Assembly: GCA_009785705.1 (NCBI GenBank)
Contig: WQVS01000035.1
Coordinates: forward strand, 1 to 12,590
Direction of reading: 5' to 3'
Origin: Coriobacteriia bacterium
GTDB lineage: Bacteria > Actinomycetota > Coriobacteriia > WRKU01 > WQUG01
DNA length: 12,590 bases
Positions 6,113 through 12,349 of this stretch are shown one piece after another; position 1 is the first letter of the stretch, and each line of letters begins with the position of its first letter. The position numbers were made by a program, and so were the translations under genes. The notes beneath the pieces are model-generated. The model saw only the letters and a list, made by a program, of their open reading frames with translations, was not told where the DNA came from and did no database searches.

Positions 6113-6484
6113 ATGAACAAAACAAAAGCAAAAAGTGCTTCACTTGCTCGCCGCCAGCGCAGAGTACGCGGTAAGATTTCAGGTACTGCTGCAAGGCCGC
6201 GCCTGCGTATCACGCGTAGCAACGCGCACATGTATGCTCAGTTGATTGACGATGTAGCTGCGGTAACGCTGGCTGCTGTTGCTACCAACGAAGCTGATGT
6301 GACTAAAAAGCTAAAAGGTAGCACCTCTAATAAAGAAGCCGCGAAAATGGCAGGGGAACTACTGGGTAAGCGTGCAAAAGATGCAGGCGTTACAGAAGTA
6401 GTCTTTGACAGAGGTGGACGTATCTACCATGGTCGCGTACAGGCACTAGCAGATGGTGCACGCGAAGCCGGATTGAAGTTTTAG
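6113..6484 (+). CDS. rplR: 50S ribosomal protein L18
   Basis: L18 binds 5S rRNA together with L5 and attaches it to the large subunit. The 123 residues show the family layout: a basic N-terminal arm (RRQRRVRGKISGTAARPRL), the TRSNAHMYAQLIDD core, and the conserved ending VVFDRGGRIYHGRVQALADGAREAGL. Length is normal (about 115-125). The ribosome binding site is in the AGGACTGGAA just before the ATG. rpsE begins 15 nt after the stop. Position between rplF and rpsE is standard. Confidence 0.97.
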   Translation: MNKTKAKSASLARRQRRVRGKISGTAARPRLRITRSNAHMYAQLIDDVAAVTLAAVATNEADVTKKLKGSTSNKEAAKMAGELLGKRAKDAGVTEVVFDRGGRIYHGRVQALADGAREAGLKF

Positions 6485-6499
6485 GAAGGGATTATACGT

Positions 6500-7120
6500 A
6501 TGGCTAGGAATATGGCTAGAGGCCAAGCCCCAGTTTCGGAGCTTCAAGAAAAGGTTGTCTACATCAACCGCGTGTCAAAGGTTGTTAAGGGTGGTCGTCG
6601 TTTCTCGCTGAGCGCACTCGTAGTAGTGGGCGATGGAGAAGGTCGTGTAGGTGTTGGCATGGGCAAGTCTGCCGAAGTACCTAACGCGATTAAGAAGGGT
6701 ATTGAGGACGCGAAGAAGAACATGTTCTCACTGCCTGTAGTAAACGGCACAATCCCTCATGAGATTATGGGTGAGTTCGGTGCAGGGCGCGTGCTTCTAA
6801 AGCCTGCTGCTCCTGGTACGGGAATCATCGCTGGTGGACCAGTACGTGCTGTACTGGAACTAGCAGGAATCACCGACGTACTCAGCAAGTCTTTGGGTAG
6901 TAGTAACGCAATTAACATCGTGCGTGCAACTGCTCAAGGCCTGAAGGAACTGCAGTCAGCAGAAGATGTGGCAGCACGCCGCTCAACAACTGTTGCAGCT
7001 CTTTACGGCGGTGGCAAGAAGACAGATAAGGCTGCAGAAGCTGCGCCAGCGGCAGATGCGGCAGCAGCCAAAACATCGGATGCAGCAGAGGCGACTCCTC
7101 CTGCAGCAGACAAAGCTTAA
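6500..7120 (+). CDS. rpsE: 30S ribosomal protein S5, with an Ala-rich tail
   Basis: S5 lies at the mRNA entry channel beside S3 and S4 and influences decoding accuracy. The double-stranded-RNA-binding-like N-terminal domain (about 14-80, starting LQEKVVYINRVSKVVKGGRR) and the C-terminal domain with GAGRVLLKPAAPGTG (94-108) are clear. The family core ends near 165-170. This protein has 206 residues because of a low-complexity tail of Ala, Asp, Lys and Pro from about 172. GGAAGGGAT at 6484-6492 is the ribosome binding site. A second in-frame ATG (6512) is possible, but the first is better placed. rpmD follows after 16 nt. Confidence 0.97.
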   Translation: MARNMARGQAPVSELQEKVVYINRVSKVVKGGRRFSLSALVVVGDGEGRVGVGMGKSAEVPNAIKKGIEDAKKNMFSLPVVNGTIPHEIMGEFGAGRVLLKPAAPGTGIIAGGPVRAVLELAGITDVLSKSLGSSNAINIVRATAQGLKELQSAEDVAARRSTTVAALYGGGKKTDKAAEAAPAADAAAAKTSDAAEATPPAADKA

Positions 7121-7136
7121 GTCGGAGGTATCGTAG

Positions 7137-7328
7137 ATGTCAGCAAAAGCTAAAAAGCTGCGCATTAAGCAGGTACGCTCGACCATCGGGCGCAAAGCAG
7201 ACCAGGGTGCGACTATTCGTGCATTGGGTCTGAAGCGTATCAACGATGTGGTTGAGCAGGATGACACCCCTGTAATTCGCGGTATGATTTTTAAAGTAAA
7301 GCACCTGATTGAAGTTGAGGAGGTCTAG
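7137..7328 (+). CDS. rpmD: 50S ribosomal protein L30
   Basis: L30 is a small rRNA-binding protein of the large subunit, found in many but not all bacteria. The 63-residue product has the compact alpha/beta core: KLRIKQVRSTIGRKADQGAT, then IRALGLKRINDVVEQDD, then RGMIFKVKHLIEVEEV. The GLKRINDVV segment is a strong family hallmark. GGAGG at 7124-7128 lies 8 nt before the ATG. The last codons (GAGGAGG at 7317-7323) provide the ribosome binding site of rplO, which starts 2 nt after the stop. Confidence 0.96.
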   Translation: MSAKAKKLRIKQVRSTIGRKADQGATIRALGLKRINDVVEQDDTPVIRGMIFKVKHLIEVEEV

Positions 7329-7330
7329 AG

Positions 7331-7774
7331 ATGCAACTACATGATTTGATGCCAGCTCCTGGTTCAACAAAGAAGCCTAAGCGCATTGGTCGTGGTCACG
7401 GCTCAGGTCGCGGCGGCAGATCAGGCCGTGGTCAAGACGGACAAGGTTCACGTGCAGGTGGCACAAAGGGACCAGGCTTTGAGGGTGGGCAATTGCCTCT
7501 CTATAAGCGTCTGCCAAAACTAGGCGGATTTGTCAGCCACAACCGTGTAGAATACGCGGTAGTAAACGTTGGACGCCTAGAAGAGCTATTCAATGACGGC
7601 GACCTTATTACACCAGAAGCCCTAGAAGAAAAAGGTGCTATTAAGTCAGCACTGAAGCTTCCTGTGAAGATTCTAGGTGACGGGGAACTGACCAAAAAGC
7701 TAACCATCAAGGTTGAAAAGGTCAGTGCTTCTGCAAAAGCTAAAATTGAAGGCGCTGGAGGGGCGGTCGAGTAA
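7331..7774 (+). CDS. rplO: 50S ribosomal protein L15
   Basis: L15 is a late-assembly protein that threads a long glycine-rich N-terminal arm into the 23S rRNA core. That arm is visible here as the Gly/Arg/Ser-rich region of residues 18-50 (IGRGHGSGRGGRSGRG and following). It leads into FEGGQLPLYKRLPKLGGF, another family hallmark. The globular C-terminal part ends at residue 147, the normal length. Its 3' end contains GGAGGGGCGG, which acts as the ribosome binding site for secY, 2 nt downstream. Such tight spacing suggests translational coupling of L15 and SecY. Confidence 0.97.
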   Translation: MQLHDLMPAPGSTKKPKRIGRGHGSGRGGRSGRGQDGQGSRAGGTKGPGFEGGQLPLYKRLPKLGGFVSHNRVEYAVVNVGRLEELFNDGDLITPEALEEKGAIKSALKLPVKILGDGELTKKLTIKVEKVSASAKAKIEGAGGAVE

Positions 7775-7776
7775 TT

Positions 7777-9174
7777 ATGTTTAACGCGATTGTCAATGCG
7801 TTTAAAGTACCCGATCTTCGTAAGAAGATTCTCTTTACGCTGGCTATTGTTGTTCTCTACCGTATCGGTGCACACATTCCTGCACCTGGTGTAGACGTAT
7901 ATGCCGTAGCTGAAGTTGCAGCCAATAACGCAGCTATAGGTCTACTTAACCTGTTTACGGGTGGTGCGCTAGAGCAGATGTCTATCTTTGCACTAGGTAT
8001 CATGCCTTACATTACCGCCAGCATTATTATGCAGCTTCTTAAAGGAGCAATACCGACTCTTGATAAGATGTCAAAAGAAGAGTCAGGCAGGCGCAAGATT
8101 ACCCAAATTACACGCTATATGGCCATGGGTATTGCGCTGGTAGAGGCCATTGGTATGCTTTGGCTCTTCCGCGAGAGTGTAATTAATATCCCAGGTGTTG
8201 CCTGGTTAACGCCTATACTCATTGTGGGTACCTTGCTTGTAGGTACGGCACTCATCATTTGGATGGCAGAACTTATCACACAGCGTGGTATTGGTAACGG
8301 TATGTCGATGATGATTTTCTCATCAATCGTAGCGATGTTTATCCCCGTTATTATTGACGCCTTTGCTCGTGCGCAGCTAACACTGCGTAGTGGTCTTATG
8401 CCAGATGGTAGCGTTGCTGAAGGACTGGCTGCCCTTAATGTCTTGGGAATCTCAGGTAGTAACCTGACTATGATTGCTACCTTGGTATTTGCCATGCTTG
8501 TTGTAATCTTTGTAGTTATCTACATCGAAGAAGGTCAGCGTCGTATCCCAGTACAGTACGCAAAGCGTGTTGTAGGTAGACGTGTTATGGGCGGATCAGG
8601 AACTTACATTCCACTCAAGGTTAATGGTGCAAACGTTATTCCTATGATTTTTGCAACGGCCATTCTGACCATTCCAGCACAGTTGGCACAGATGATGCCA
8701 GAGGCTGGTTGGCTGCAGAGTGTAGCAGCATTTGCCTCTGGTCCAATGTTCCTGCCGCCAGAAGAGCTCATGGCTCTACCGTGGTGGGCTGGCTGGGGTA
8801 ACTGGCTTATTACCTTTATCCTAATTGTCTTCTTCGCCTACTTCTATACGGCGCTAGTACACAACCCTGTCGATATTTCTGATAACCTGCGTAAGCAAGG
8901 TGGCTTTATCCCAGGAATTCGCCCAGGACAGAAAACTACAGACTACATCGAAAAGACCATGAATCGTATCGTGTTGCCTGGTGCCTTGTTCTTAGGAACA
9001 ATCGCTGTAGGAACATCAATACTCTTTGCTGTTACGGCTAATACTATGTTCATGCAGTTCGGTGGAACTTCGATTATCATTATGGTTGGTGTATCGCTAG
9101 AAACCATGCGTCAGATTGAAAGCCAACTAAAGATGCGTAACTATGATGGCTTCTTTAATAAAGGTAAATCATAA
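7777..9174 (+). CDS. secY: Protein translocase subunit SecY
   Basis: SecY is the pore of the Sec translocase in the cytoplasmic membrane, working with SecE, SecG and SecA, none of which are in this window. The 465-residue product is somewhat longer than the usual 430-440 and shows about ten hydrophobic spans. The plug and first signature region FALGIMPYITASIIMQLL (71-88) is intact, as is the second signature region GIGNGMSMMIF (171-181). The cytoplasmic loop RRIPVQYAKRVVGRR (255-269) and the PVDISDNLRKQGGFIPGIRPG loop (364-384) are typical SecA and ribosome contact regions. It ends with MRNYDGFF, as in many SecY proteins. A ferredoxin gene follows after 14 nt. Confidence 0.98.
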   Translation: MFNAIVNAFKVPDLRKKILFTLAIVVLYRIGAHIPAPGVDVYAVAEVAANNAAIGLLNLFTGGALEQMSIFALGIMPYITASIIMQLLKGAIPTLDKMSKEESGRRKITQITRYMAMGIALVEAIGMLWLFRESVINIPGVAWLTPILIVGTLLVGTALIIWMAELITQRGIGNGMSMMIFSSIVAMFIPVIIDAFARAQLTLRSGLMPDGSVAEGLAALNVLGISGSNLTMIATLVFAMLVVIFVVIYIEEGQRRIPVQYAKRVVGRRVMGGSGTYIPLKVNGANVIPMIFATAILTIPAQLAQMMPEAGWLQSVAAFASGPMFLPPEELMALPWWAGWGNWLITFILIVFFAYFYTALVHNPVDISDNLRKQGGFIPGIRPGQKTTDYIEKTMNRIVLPGALFLGTIAVGTSILFAVTANTMFMQFGGTSIIIMVGVSLETMRQIESQLKMRNYDGFFNKGKS

Positions 9175-9188
9175 AAGGAGGATGTGAC

Positions 9189-9368
9189 ATGGCTTTTCCC
9201 GTAATCAATGAGGAGATGTGTACCGCCTGCGGCATCTGTGTCGATGACTGTCCTAGTGGCTGTTTCGACCTAGAGGATGTAGCAAAGTTTGCCCGAAAAG
9301 AAGATTGTACGGAGTGCGAGATTTGTGTGGATGTTTGTCCCAACGGGGCAATCCAGATGACAAATTAA
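9189..9368 (+). CDS. Small ferredoxin with two [4Fe-4S] clusters
   Basis: This 59-residue gene starts at ATG 9189, with a near-ideal AAAGGAGG at 9174-9181. It carries two complete cluster motifs, CxxCxxCxxxCP: Cys11, 14, 17, 21 and Cys40, 43, 46, 50. The arrangement is that of 2[4Fe-4S] clostridial-type ferredoxins, soluble low-potential electron carriers typical of anaerobes. Its partner enzyme cannot be told from the sequence. It lies 14 nt after secY and before an intrinsic terminator, so it is the last gene of the ribosomal operon and should be transcribed strongly. In many bacteria adk follows secY instead, which makes this position notable. Confidence 0.93.
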   Translation: MAFPVINEEMCTACGICVDDCPSGCFDLEDVAKFARKEDCTECEICVDVCPNGAIQMTN

Positions 9369-9394
9369 GCACGCGCAACCTGCGTTTAGTAGAA

Positions 9395-9421
9395 CCCCGT
9401 CTCAATGAGGCGGGGCTTTTT
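9395..9421 (+). terminator. Intrinsic terminator of the ribosomal protein operon
   Basis: A 9-bp stem pairs CCCCGTCTC (9395-9403) with GAGGCGGGG (9407-9415), with one G-U pair and a 3-nt AAT loop. It is followed after one base by five T (9417-9421). It stands 26 nt after the ferredoxin stop and ahead of pheA. This is a textbook Rho-independent terminator. Confidence 0.92.
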
Positions 9422-9442
9422 AATAAAGCATTTACTTTGTTT

Positions 9443-9451
9443 TGGTACGAT
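9443..9451 (+). promoter_or_regulatory. Candidate extended -10 promoter of pheA
   Basis: TGGTACGAT fits an extended -10 box (TGn followed by TACGAT, keeping the key first, second and last positions of TATAAT). I see no good -35 box at the right distance; extended -10 promoters can work without one. Transcription would start near 9458, about 30 nt before pheA. A short inverted repeat, CTACT/AGTAG (9468-9479), lies just downstream. A promoter is expected here because a strong terminator lies upstream. Confidence 0.35.
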
Positions 9452-9488
9452 AGGTTCCTGTGTAAATCTACTAGAGTAGAGGTTCAGT

Positions 9489-10373
9489 ATGATTAATCTT
9501 AAAGAATACAGGAAAGACGAATTCCCAAAAAGTGCTTTGATTGCCTGTCAGGGGGTTAGTGGAGCCTTTTCTCAAGAGGCTGCACATATTCTTTTTGAAG
9601 ACCCAAAGATTATGTATATGCGCACCTTTGATGGTGTCTTTCGTGCTGTTGATGCGGGACTAGTCCAGTACGGGATACTGCCTATTGAAAACTCAAACGC
9701 AGGTTCTGTGACAGATGTCTACGACCTCATGAAAGAATATAACTTTTACATCACAAGAAGCGTCAAAATATCTATTCCTCACATGCTACTGGGTAGCGAA
9801 GGGGCTTCGCTTGAAGACATAGCAGAAATATACACTCACGAACAGGCAGCAAGACAGTGTAGTAGCTTCATAGAGAAGCATCCTCACATTAATCTGGTAA
9901 TGTGTACCAATACAGCGATGGCAGCACAGAAAGTTGCTGAAAGTGGCAGGTCAGATGTTGCAGCTATTGCATCAGAGAATTGTGCTGAACTGTATGGTCT
10001 TTCGATTCTGGAAAAGAATATTCAGAACAATAGGAACAATTACACACGCTTCATCTGCATATCGAAGAAATGTGAGATTTATGGCAACCCTGACAGAATA
10101 AGTCTCATGTTAACTGTTGAACACAAATCAGGAACCCTCTTTGAAGTAATCAAGCAGTTTGCTGACCTGGGATTCAATCTAGTAAAGCTCGAATCGCGCC
10201 CCATAGCTGACACAGACTTTGACTTCATGTTCTACTTTGATGTTCAGGCAAATATTGATGATGCCAAAGTTCATGACCTTTTAACGCGACTAAACCTTTG
10301 CACAAAGTACCTAGCCTTTCTAGGCAATTACAGCGAAGTAGATATGTCGAGCACTAGCTTTAGACAGTCCTAA
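9489..10373 (+). CDS. pheA: Prephenate dehydratase with C-terminal ACT domain
   Basis: This enzyme converts prephenate to phenylpyruvate, the committed step to phenylalanine. Residues 18-190 form the dehydratase domain: GVSGAFSQEAA (22-32), the PIENSNAGSV motif (65-74), and NNYTRF (183-188) with the catalytic threonine at 186. Residues 204-280 form an ACT regulatory domain, with SGTLFEVI (214-221) and the ESRP motif (235-238) linked in this family to phenylalanine feedback inhibition. No chorismate mutase domain precedes it, unlike the fused enzyme of E. coli; only 17 residues lie before the dehydratase core. The ATG has AGAGG about 7 nt upstream. It lies outside the ribosomal operon, and birA follows after 61 nt. 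Confidence 0.95.
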   Translation: MINLKEYRKDEFPKSALIACQGVSGAFSQEAAHILFEDPKIMYMRTFDGVFRAVDAGLVQYGILPIENSNAGSVTDVYDLMKEYNFYITRSVKISIPHMLLGSEGASLEDIAEIYTHEQAARQCSSFIEKHPHINLVMCTNTAMAAQKVAESGRSDVAAIASENCAELYGLSILEKNIQNNRNNYTRFICISKKCEIYGNPDRISLMLTVEHKSGTLFEVIKQFADLGFNLVKLESRPIADTDFDFMFYFDVQANIDDAKVHDLLTRLNLCTKYLAFLGNYSEVDMSSTSFRQS

Positions 10374-10434
10374 GTATGCGACTACTCCTAAACATCAGCA
10401 CGAGATTCTTGTCTCAAGAGGAAGCACAGGCAAA

Positions 10435-11415
10435 GTGAAAACAAAGGAAAAAGTTCTTGCCCTGCTAGAAGATAAGCGCGGGCAAAGTGTTTCTGGCGAA
10501 CACATTGCTAGCCACCTTGAGCTAAGTCGCAATACCGTGTGGAAAGCCATTAAGGAATTAAGGGGAGAGGGTTACAGAATCGCGGCAGTGACCAATAAGG
10601 GTTACTGTTTGGACAGGAACAACGATATCTTAGCTGTTCAAGGCATAACTCCTTACCTAAGACATGAGGAACTTTCAGGCCGCATCTCTGTGTATGATTC
10701 TATAGAGTCTACTAACACAATCGCCAAAGAGATAGCAATGGCAGGAGCCCCCCATGGCACTGCAGTACTTGCTAATGCACAAACAGCAGGAAAAGGGCGC
10801 TATGGCAGAACCTTTATTTCTCCGCCAGGTAGCGGGCTCTATATGAGCTTAGTACTTTGCCCAAAGCAGATTAGTTTTGCTACGCCAACCCTGATAACAG
10901 CATCTACTGCCGTATCAGTGTGTGAAGCCATAGAGGCTGTTTCAGAAATAAAACCTTCAATTAAATGGGCAAACGACATTTTTGTAGACAGCAAAAAAGT
11001 GTGTGGCATCTCAACAGAAGCAGCAATGGACTTCGAGAGCGGCACGATGCAATGGATTGTCGTAGGAATCGGAATAAACTTCATTCAGCCAGAAAAAGGC
11101 TTTCCACAAGACGCGCGCAATACGATAGGTTCACTTTTCGAAGAAGGAAGTCCTTCAAGCAATAGAAATCAGCTTGCTGCTGAAATTATTAACAGGGTCG
11201 CGTCTCCCGAGAAACTCTATGATGATGCAGAAATGCTTGCACGCTACAAGCAGCGCATGTTCATCCTGGGGGAGAAAGTCTCTGTCATTAGAGCAAATGA
11301 CCAGTACGAAGCAATCGCACTTGACCTCGATGAAAAAGGGCAACTTATCGTAAAGGCAGAAACAGGTGAAATGCTCACCCTGTCTTCAGGAGAGGTCAGC
11401 GTACGACCCAAATAG
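10435..11415 (+). CDS. birA: Bifunctional biotin-protein ligase and biotin operon repressor BirA
   Basis: BirA makes biotinyl-AMP and attaches biotin to carboxylase carrier proteins; when these are saturated, the loaded enzyme dimerises and represses biotin genes. Residues 1-60 are a winged helix-turn-helix (recognition part SRNTVWKAIKELR, 31-43), so this is the DNA-binding class. The ligase domain has the biotinyl-AMP loop AGKGRYGR (118-125), KWAND (177-181), the KKVCGI segment with Lys188 aligning to the catalytic lysine, and VVGIGINF (209-216). The C-terminal SH3-like domain ends at 326, a normal length. The start is GTG, with AGAGGAAG at 10418-10425. The matching operator and bioY lie directly downstream. 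Confidence 0.95.
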   Translation: MKTKEKVLALLEDKRGQSVSGEHIASHLELSRNTVWKAIKELRGEGYRIAAVTNKGYCLDRNNDILAVQGITPYLRHEELSGRISVYDSIESTNTIAKEIAMAGAPHGTAVLANAQTAGKGRYGRTFISPPGSGLYMSLVLCPKQISFATPTLITASTAVSVCEAIEAVSEIKPSIKWANDIFVDSKKVCGISTEAAMDFESGTMQWIVVGIGINFIQPEKGFPQDARNTIGSLFEEGSPSSNRNQLAAEIINRVASPEKLYDDAEMLARYKQRMFILGEKVSVIRANDQYEAIALDLDEKGQLIVKAETGEMLTLSSGEVSVRPK

Positions 11416-11446
11416 GTCCTAAATAAGACAAAGTTGAACCACTTTG

Positions 11447-11482
11447 TATTGTCACCTAAAATCAGAAAATTAGTTGACAATA
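11447..11482 (+). promoter_or_regulatory. Candidate BirA operator in front of bioY
   Basis: TATTGTCACCTA (11447-11458) and TAGTTGACAATA (11471-11482) are inverted copies that agree at 11 of 12 positions. The inner 9-bp arms, TTGTCACCT (11449-11457) and AGTTGACAA (11472-11480), are separated by exactly 14 bp. The known BirA site has the form TTGTAAACC, 14-16 bp, GGTTTACAA, so arm length, TTGT/ACAA ends and spacing all agree. The right arm contains the -35 box TTGACA of bioY, so bound BirA would block RNA polymerase. The site lies between birA and the biotin transporter gene, which supports the reading. Binding itself is inferred. Confidence 0.75.
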
Positions 11483-11503
11483 ATCTTTCCCTATCTGTAT
11501 ACT
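11474..11503 (+). promoter_or_regulatory. bioY promoter
   Basis: A perfect TTGACA (11474-11479) and TATACT (11498-11503, five of six to consensus) are 18 bp apart. Transcription should begin near 11510, giving a leader of about 28 nt with a GGGAAGGGAAG ribosome binding site before the GTG of bioY. The -35 box is inside the candidate BirA operator, so the promoter should be repressed when biotin is plentiful. Confidence 0.8.
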
Positions 11504-11537
11504 TGTTAAAACTTAAACGGGGAAGGGAAGTCCAATA

Positions 11538-12206
11538 GTGAATAAAAGAACAACAACGCGTGACCTAGTTTTGATTGCGCTCTTTGTCGCTATAATTGCA
11601 GTTCTGGCACAAATCACCATACCCTTGCCCCTAGTACCCCTTACTATGCAAACCTTCGCAGTTCCTTTGGCAGGTGTAGTGCTCGGTGCTAGAAGAGGAG
11701 TCATTGCAACACTTCTTTACTTGTTGCTAGGCGCCTTAGGTGCTCCCGTTTTCTCGGCATTTCAGGGCGGGTTTGGCATGCTCATAGGAACATCAGGGGG
11801 TTACCTCTTATCTTTTCCCCTAGTAGCCCTCATCGCAGGCCTTGCTGCTGATAAGTTTCTGAAGAGGAGCACAAACAGCAGAAATAAACTAAACAATACA
11901 GACGGAACAAATAGCCTAAACATCAGCAACAGTGACCCCATCAGTAACAGCAGTAATCCTGCTGGCAACCCCAGCGCCCTATCCAGCAAAATCCCCTATG
12001 TTTGGCTTGCACTAGCCCTAATTCTAGGCGCAGCACTAAACCTTACCCTGGGTTCACTTCAGATTGCTGCCATAACGCAAATTGGTCTACCAGCAGCCTT
12101 TCTGGCAGGAATGACCCCTTTCATAATCCCAGAACTGCTTAAAATAATTCTAGTACTAGTAATAGCTCCACCCTTGCGGCGAGCTATTGAAAATCAGACC
12201 TCCTGA
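11538..12206 (+). CDS. bioY: Biotin transporter BioY (ECF-type S component) with an Asn/Ser-rich insertion
   Basis: BioY is the membrane protein that binds biotin, alone or with the energy-coupling ATPase and EcfT modules (not in this window). The 222-residue product has about six hydrophobic spans and the family segments PLVPLTMQTFAVPLAG (31-46) and GAPVFSAFQGGFGML (68-82), plus GLPAAFLAGMTPFIIPELLK near the end. The first span contains AxxxA (Ala14, Ala18), the pattern used by S components to contact EcfT. Residues 109-151 are a polar, Asn/Ser-rich stretch placed between spans four and five; most BioY proteins have about 180-195 residues and only a short loop there. The start is GTG, from its own promoter and probable BirA operator. 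Confidence 0.93.
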   Translation: MNKRTTTRDLVLIALFVAIIAVLAQITIPLPLVPLTMQTFAVPLAGVVLGARRGVIATLLYLLLGALGAPVFSAFQGGFGMLIGTSGGYLLSFPLVALIAGLAADKFLKRSTNSRNKLNNTDGTNSLNISNSDPISNSSNPAGNPSALSSKIPYVWLALALILGAALNLTLGSLQIAAITQIGLPAAFLAGMTPFIIPELLKIILVLVIAPPLRRAIENQTS

Positions 12207-12245
12207 ATTGGAGCTACTTATCCGTAAGTCGACCTATACAATTTC

Positions 12246-12273
12246 TTCATATCTAACCTGTATACTATATGAT
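12246..12273 (+). promoter_or_regulatory. Candidate promoter of the phase-variable gene
   Basis: TTCATA (12246-12251, four of six to TTGACA) and TATGAT (12268-12273, five of six to TATAAT) are 16 bp apart. Another -10-like TATACT lies at 12261-12266 but has no usable -35. Transcription would start near 12280, giving a leader of about 70 nt. The assignment rests only on box similarity. Confidence 0.35.
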
Positions 12274-12305
12274 AGTAAAAGCAGGTATTTTGATATCTAC
12301 CTGTA
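12257..12305 (+). repeat. ACCTGTA repeats and hairpin upstream of the phase-variable gene
   Basis: ACCTGTA occurs twice, at 12257-12263 and 12299-12305, exactly 42 bp apart (about four helical turns). An inverted partner CAGGTA (12282-12287) lies between and can pair with TACCTG (12298-12303) around a 10-nt loop. These could be operator half-sites or a leader hairpin. The rest of the 143-nt gap after bioY holds only a weak 5-bp hairpin with a 4-nt loop (12216-12229) and no T-run; I see no clear bioY terminator. Confidence 0.3.
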
Positions 12306-12349
12306 CCAAGAGGCAAACACAGTCGAGACAAAGGGTAAAGGAAAACCAT

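Noticed and set aside
5814..6231. Overlapping antisense frames opposite rplF and rplR (and similar ones opposite rpsC/rplP and secY).
   Set aside because: They mirror the codon pattern of clear ribosomal genes, lack ribosome binding sites and show no domain pattern.
9305..9496. A 63-codon + strand frame across the end of the ferredoxin gene and the terminator.
   Set aside because: It reads out of frame through the ferredoxin, crosses the terminator hairpin and overlaps the pheA start; no ribosome binding site.
10376..10438. A 20-codon frame (ATG 10376, stop overlapping the birA GTG) that could be a leader peptide or coupling ORF.
   Set aside because: No ribosome binding site precedes it, it has no run of regulatory codons such as Phe, and birA has its own AGAGGAAG site.
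11428..11447. ACAAAGT/ACTTTGT hairpin after birA as a terminator.
   Set aside because: The 7-bp stem is AT-rich and no T-run follows; its right arm runs into the BirA operator. It may reduce read-through, but I cannot support it as a terminator.
12269..12349. An earlier in-frame ATG at 12269 for the phase-variable gene.
   Set aside because: No ribosome binding site, and it lies within the candidate -10 box; ATG 12350 with AAAGGA is the better start.
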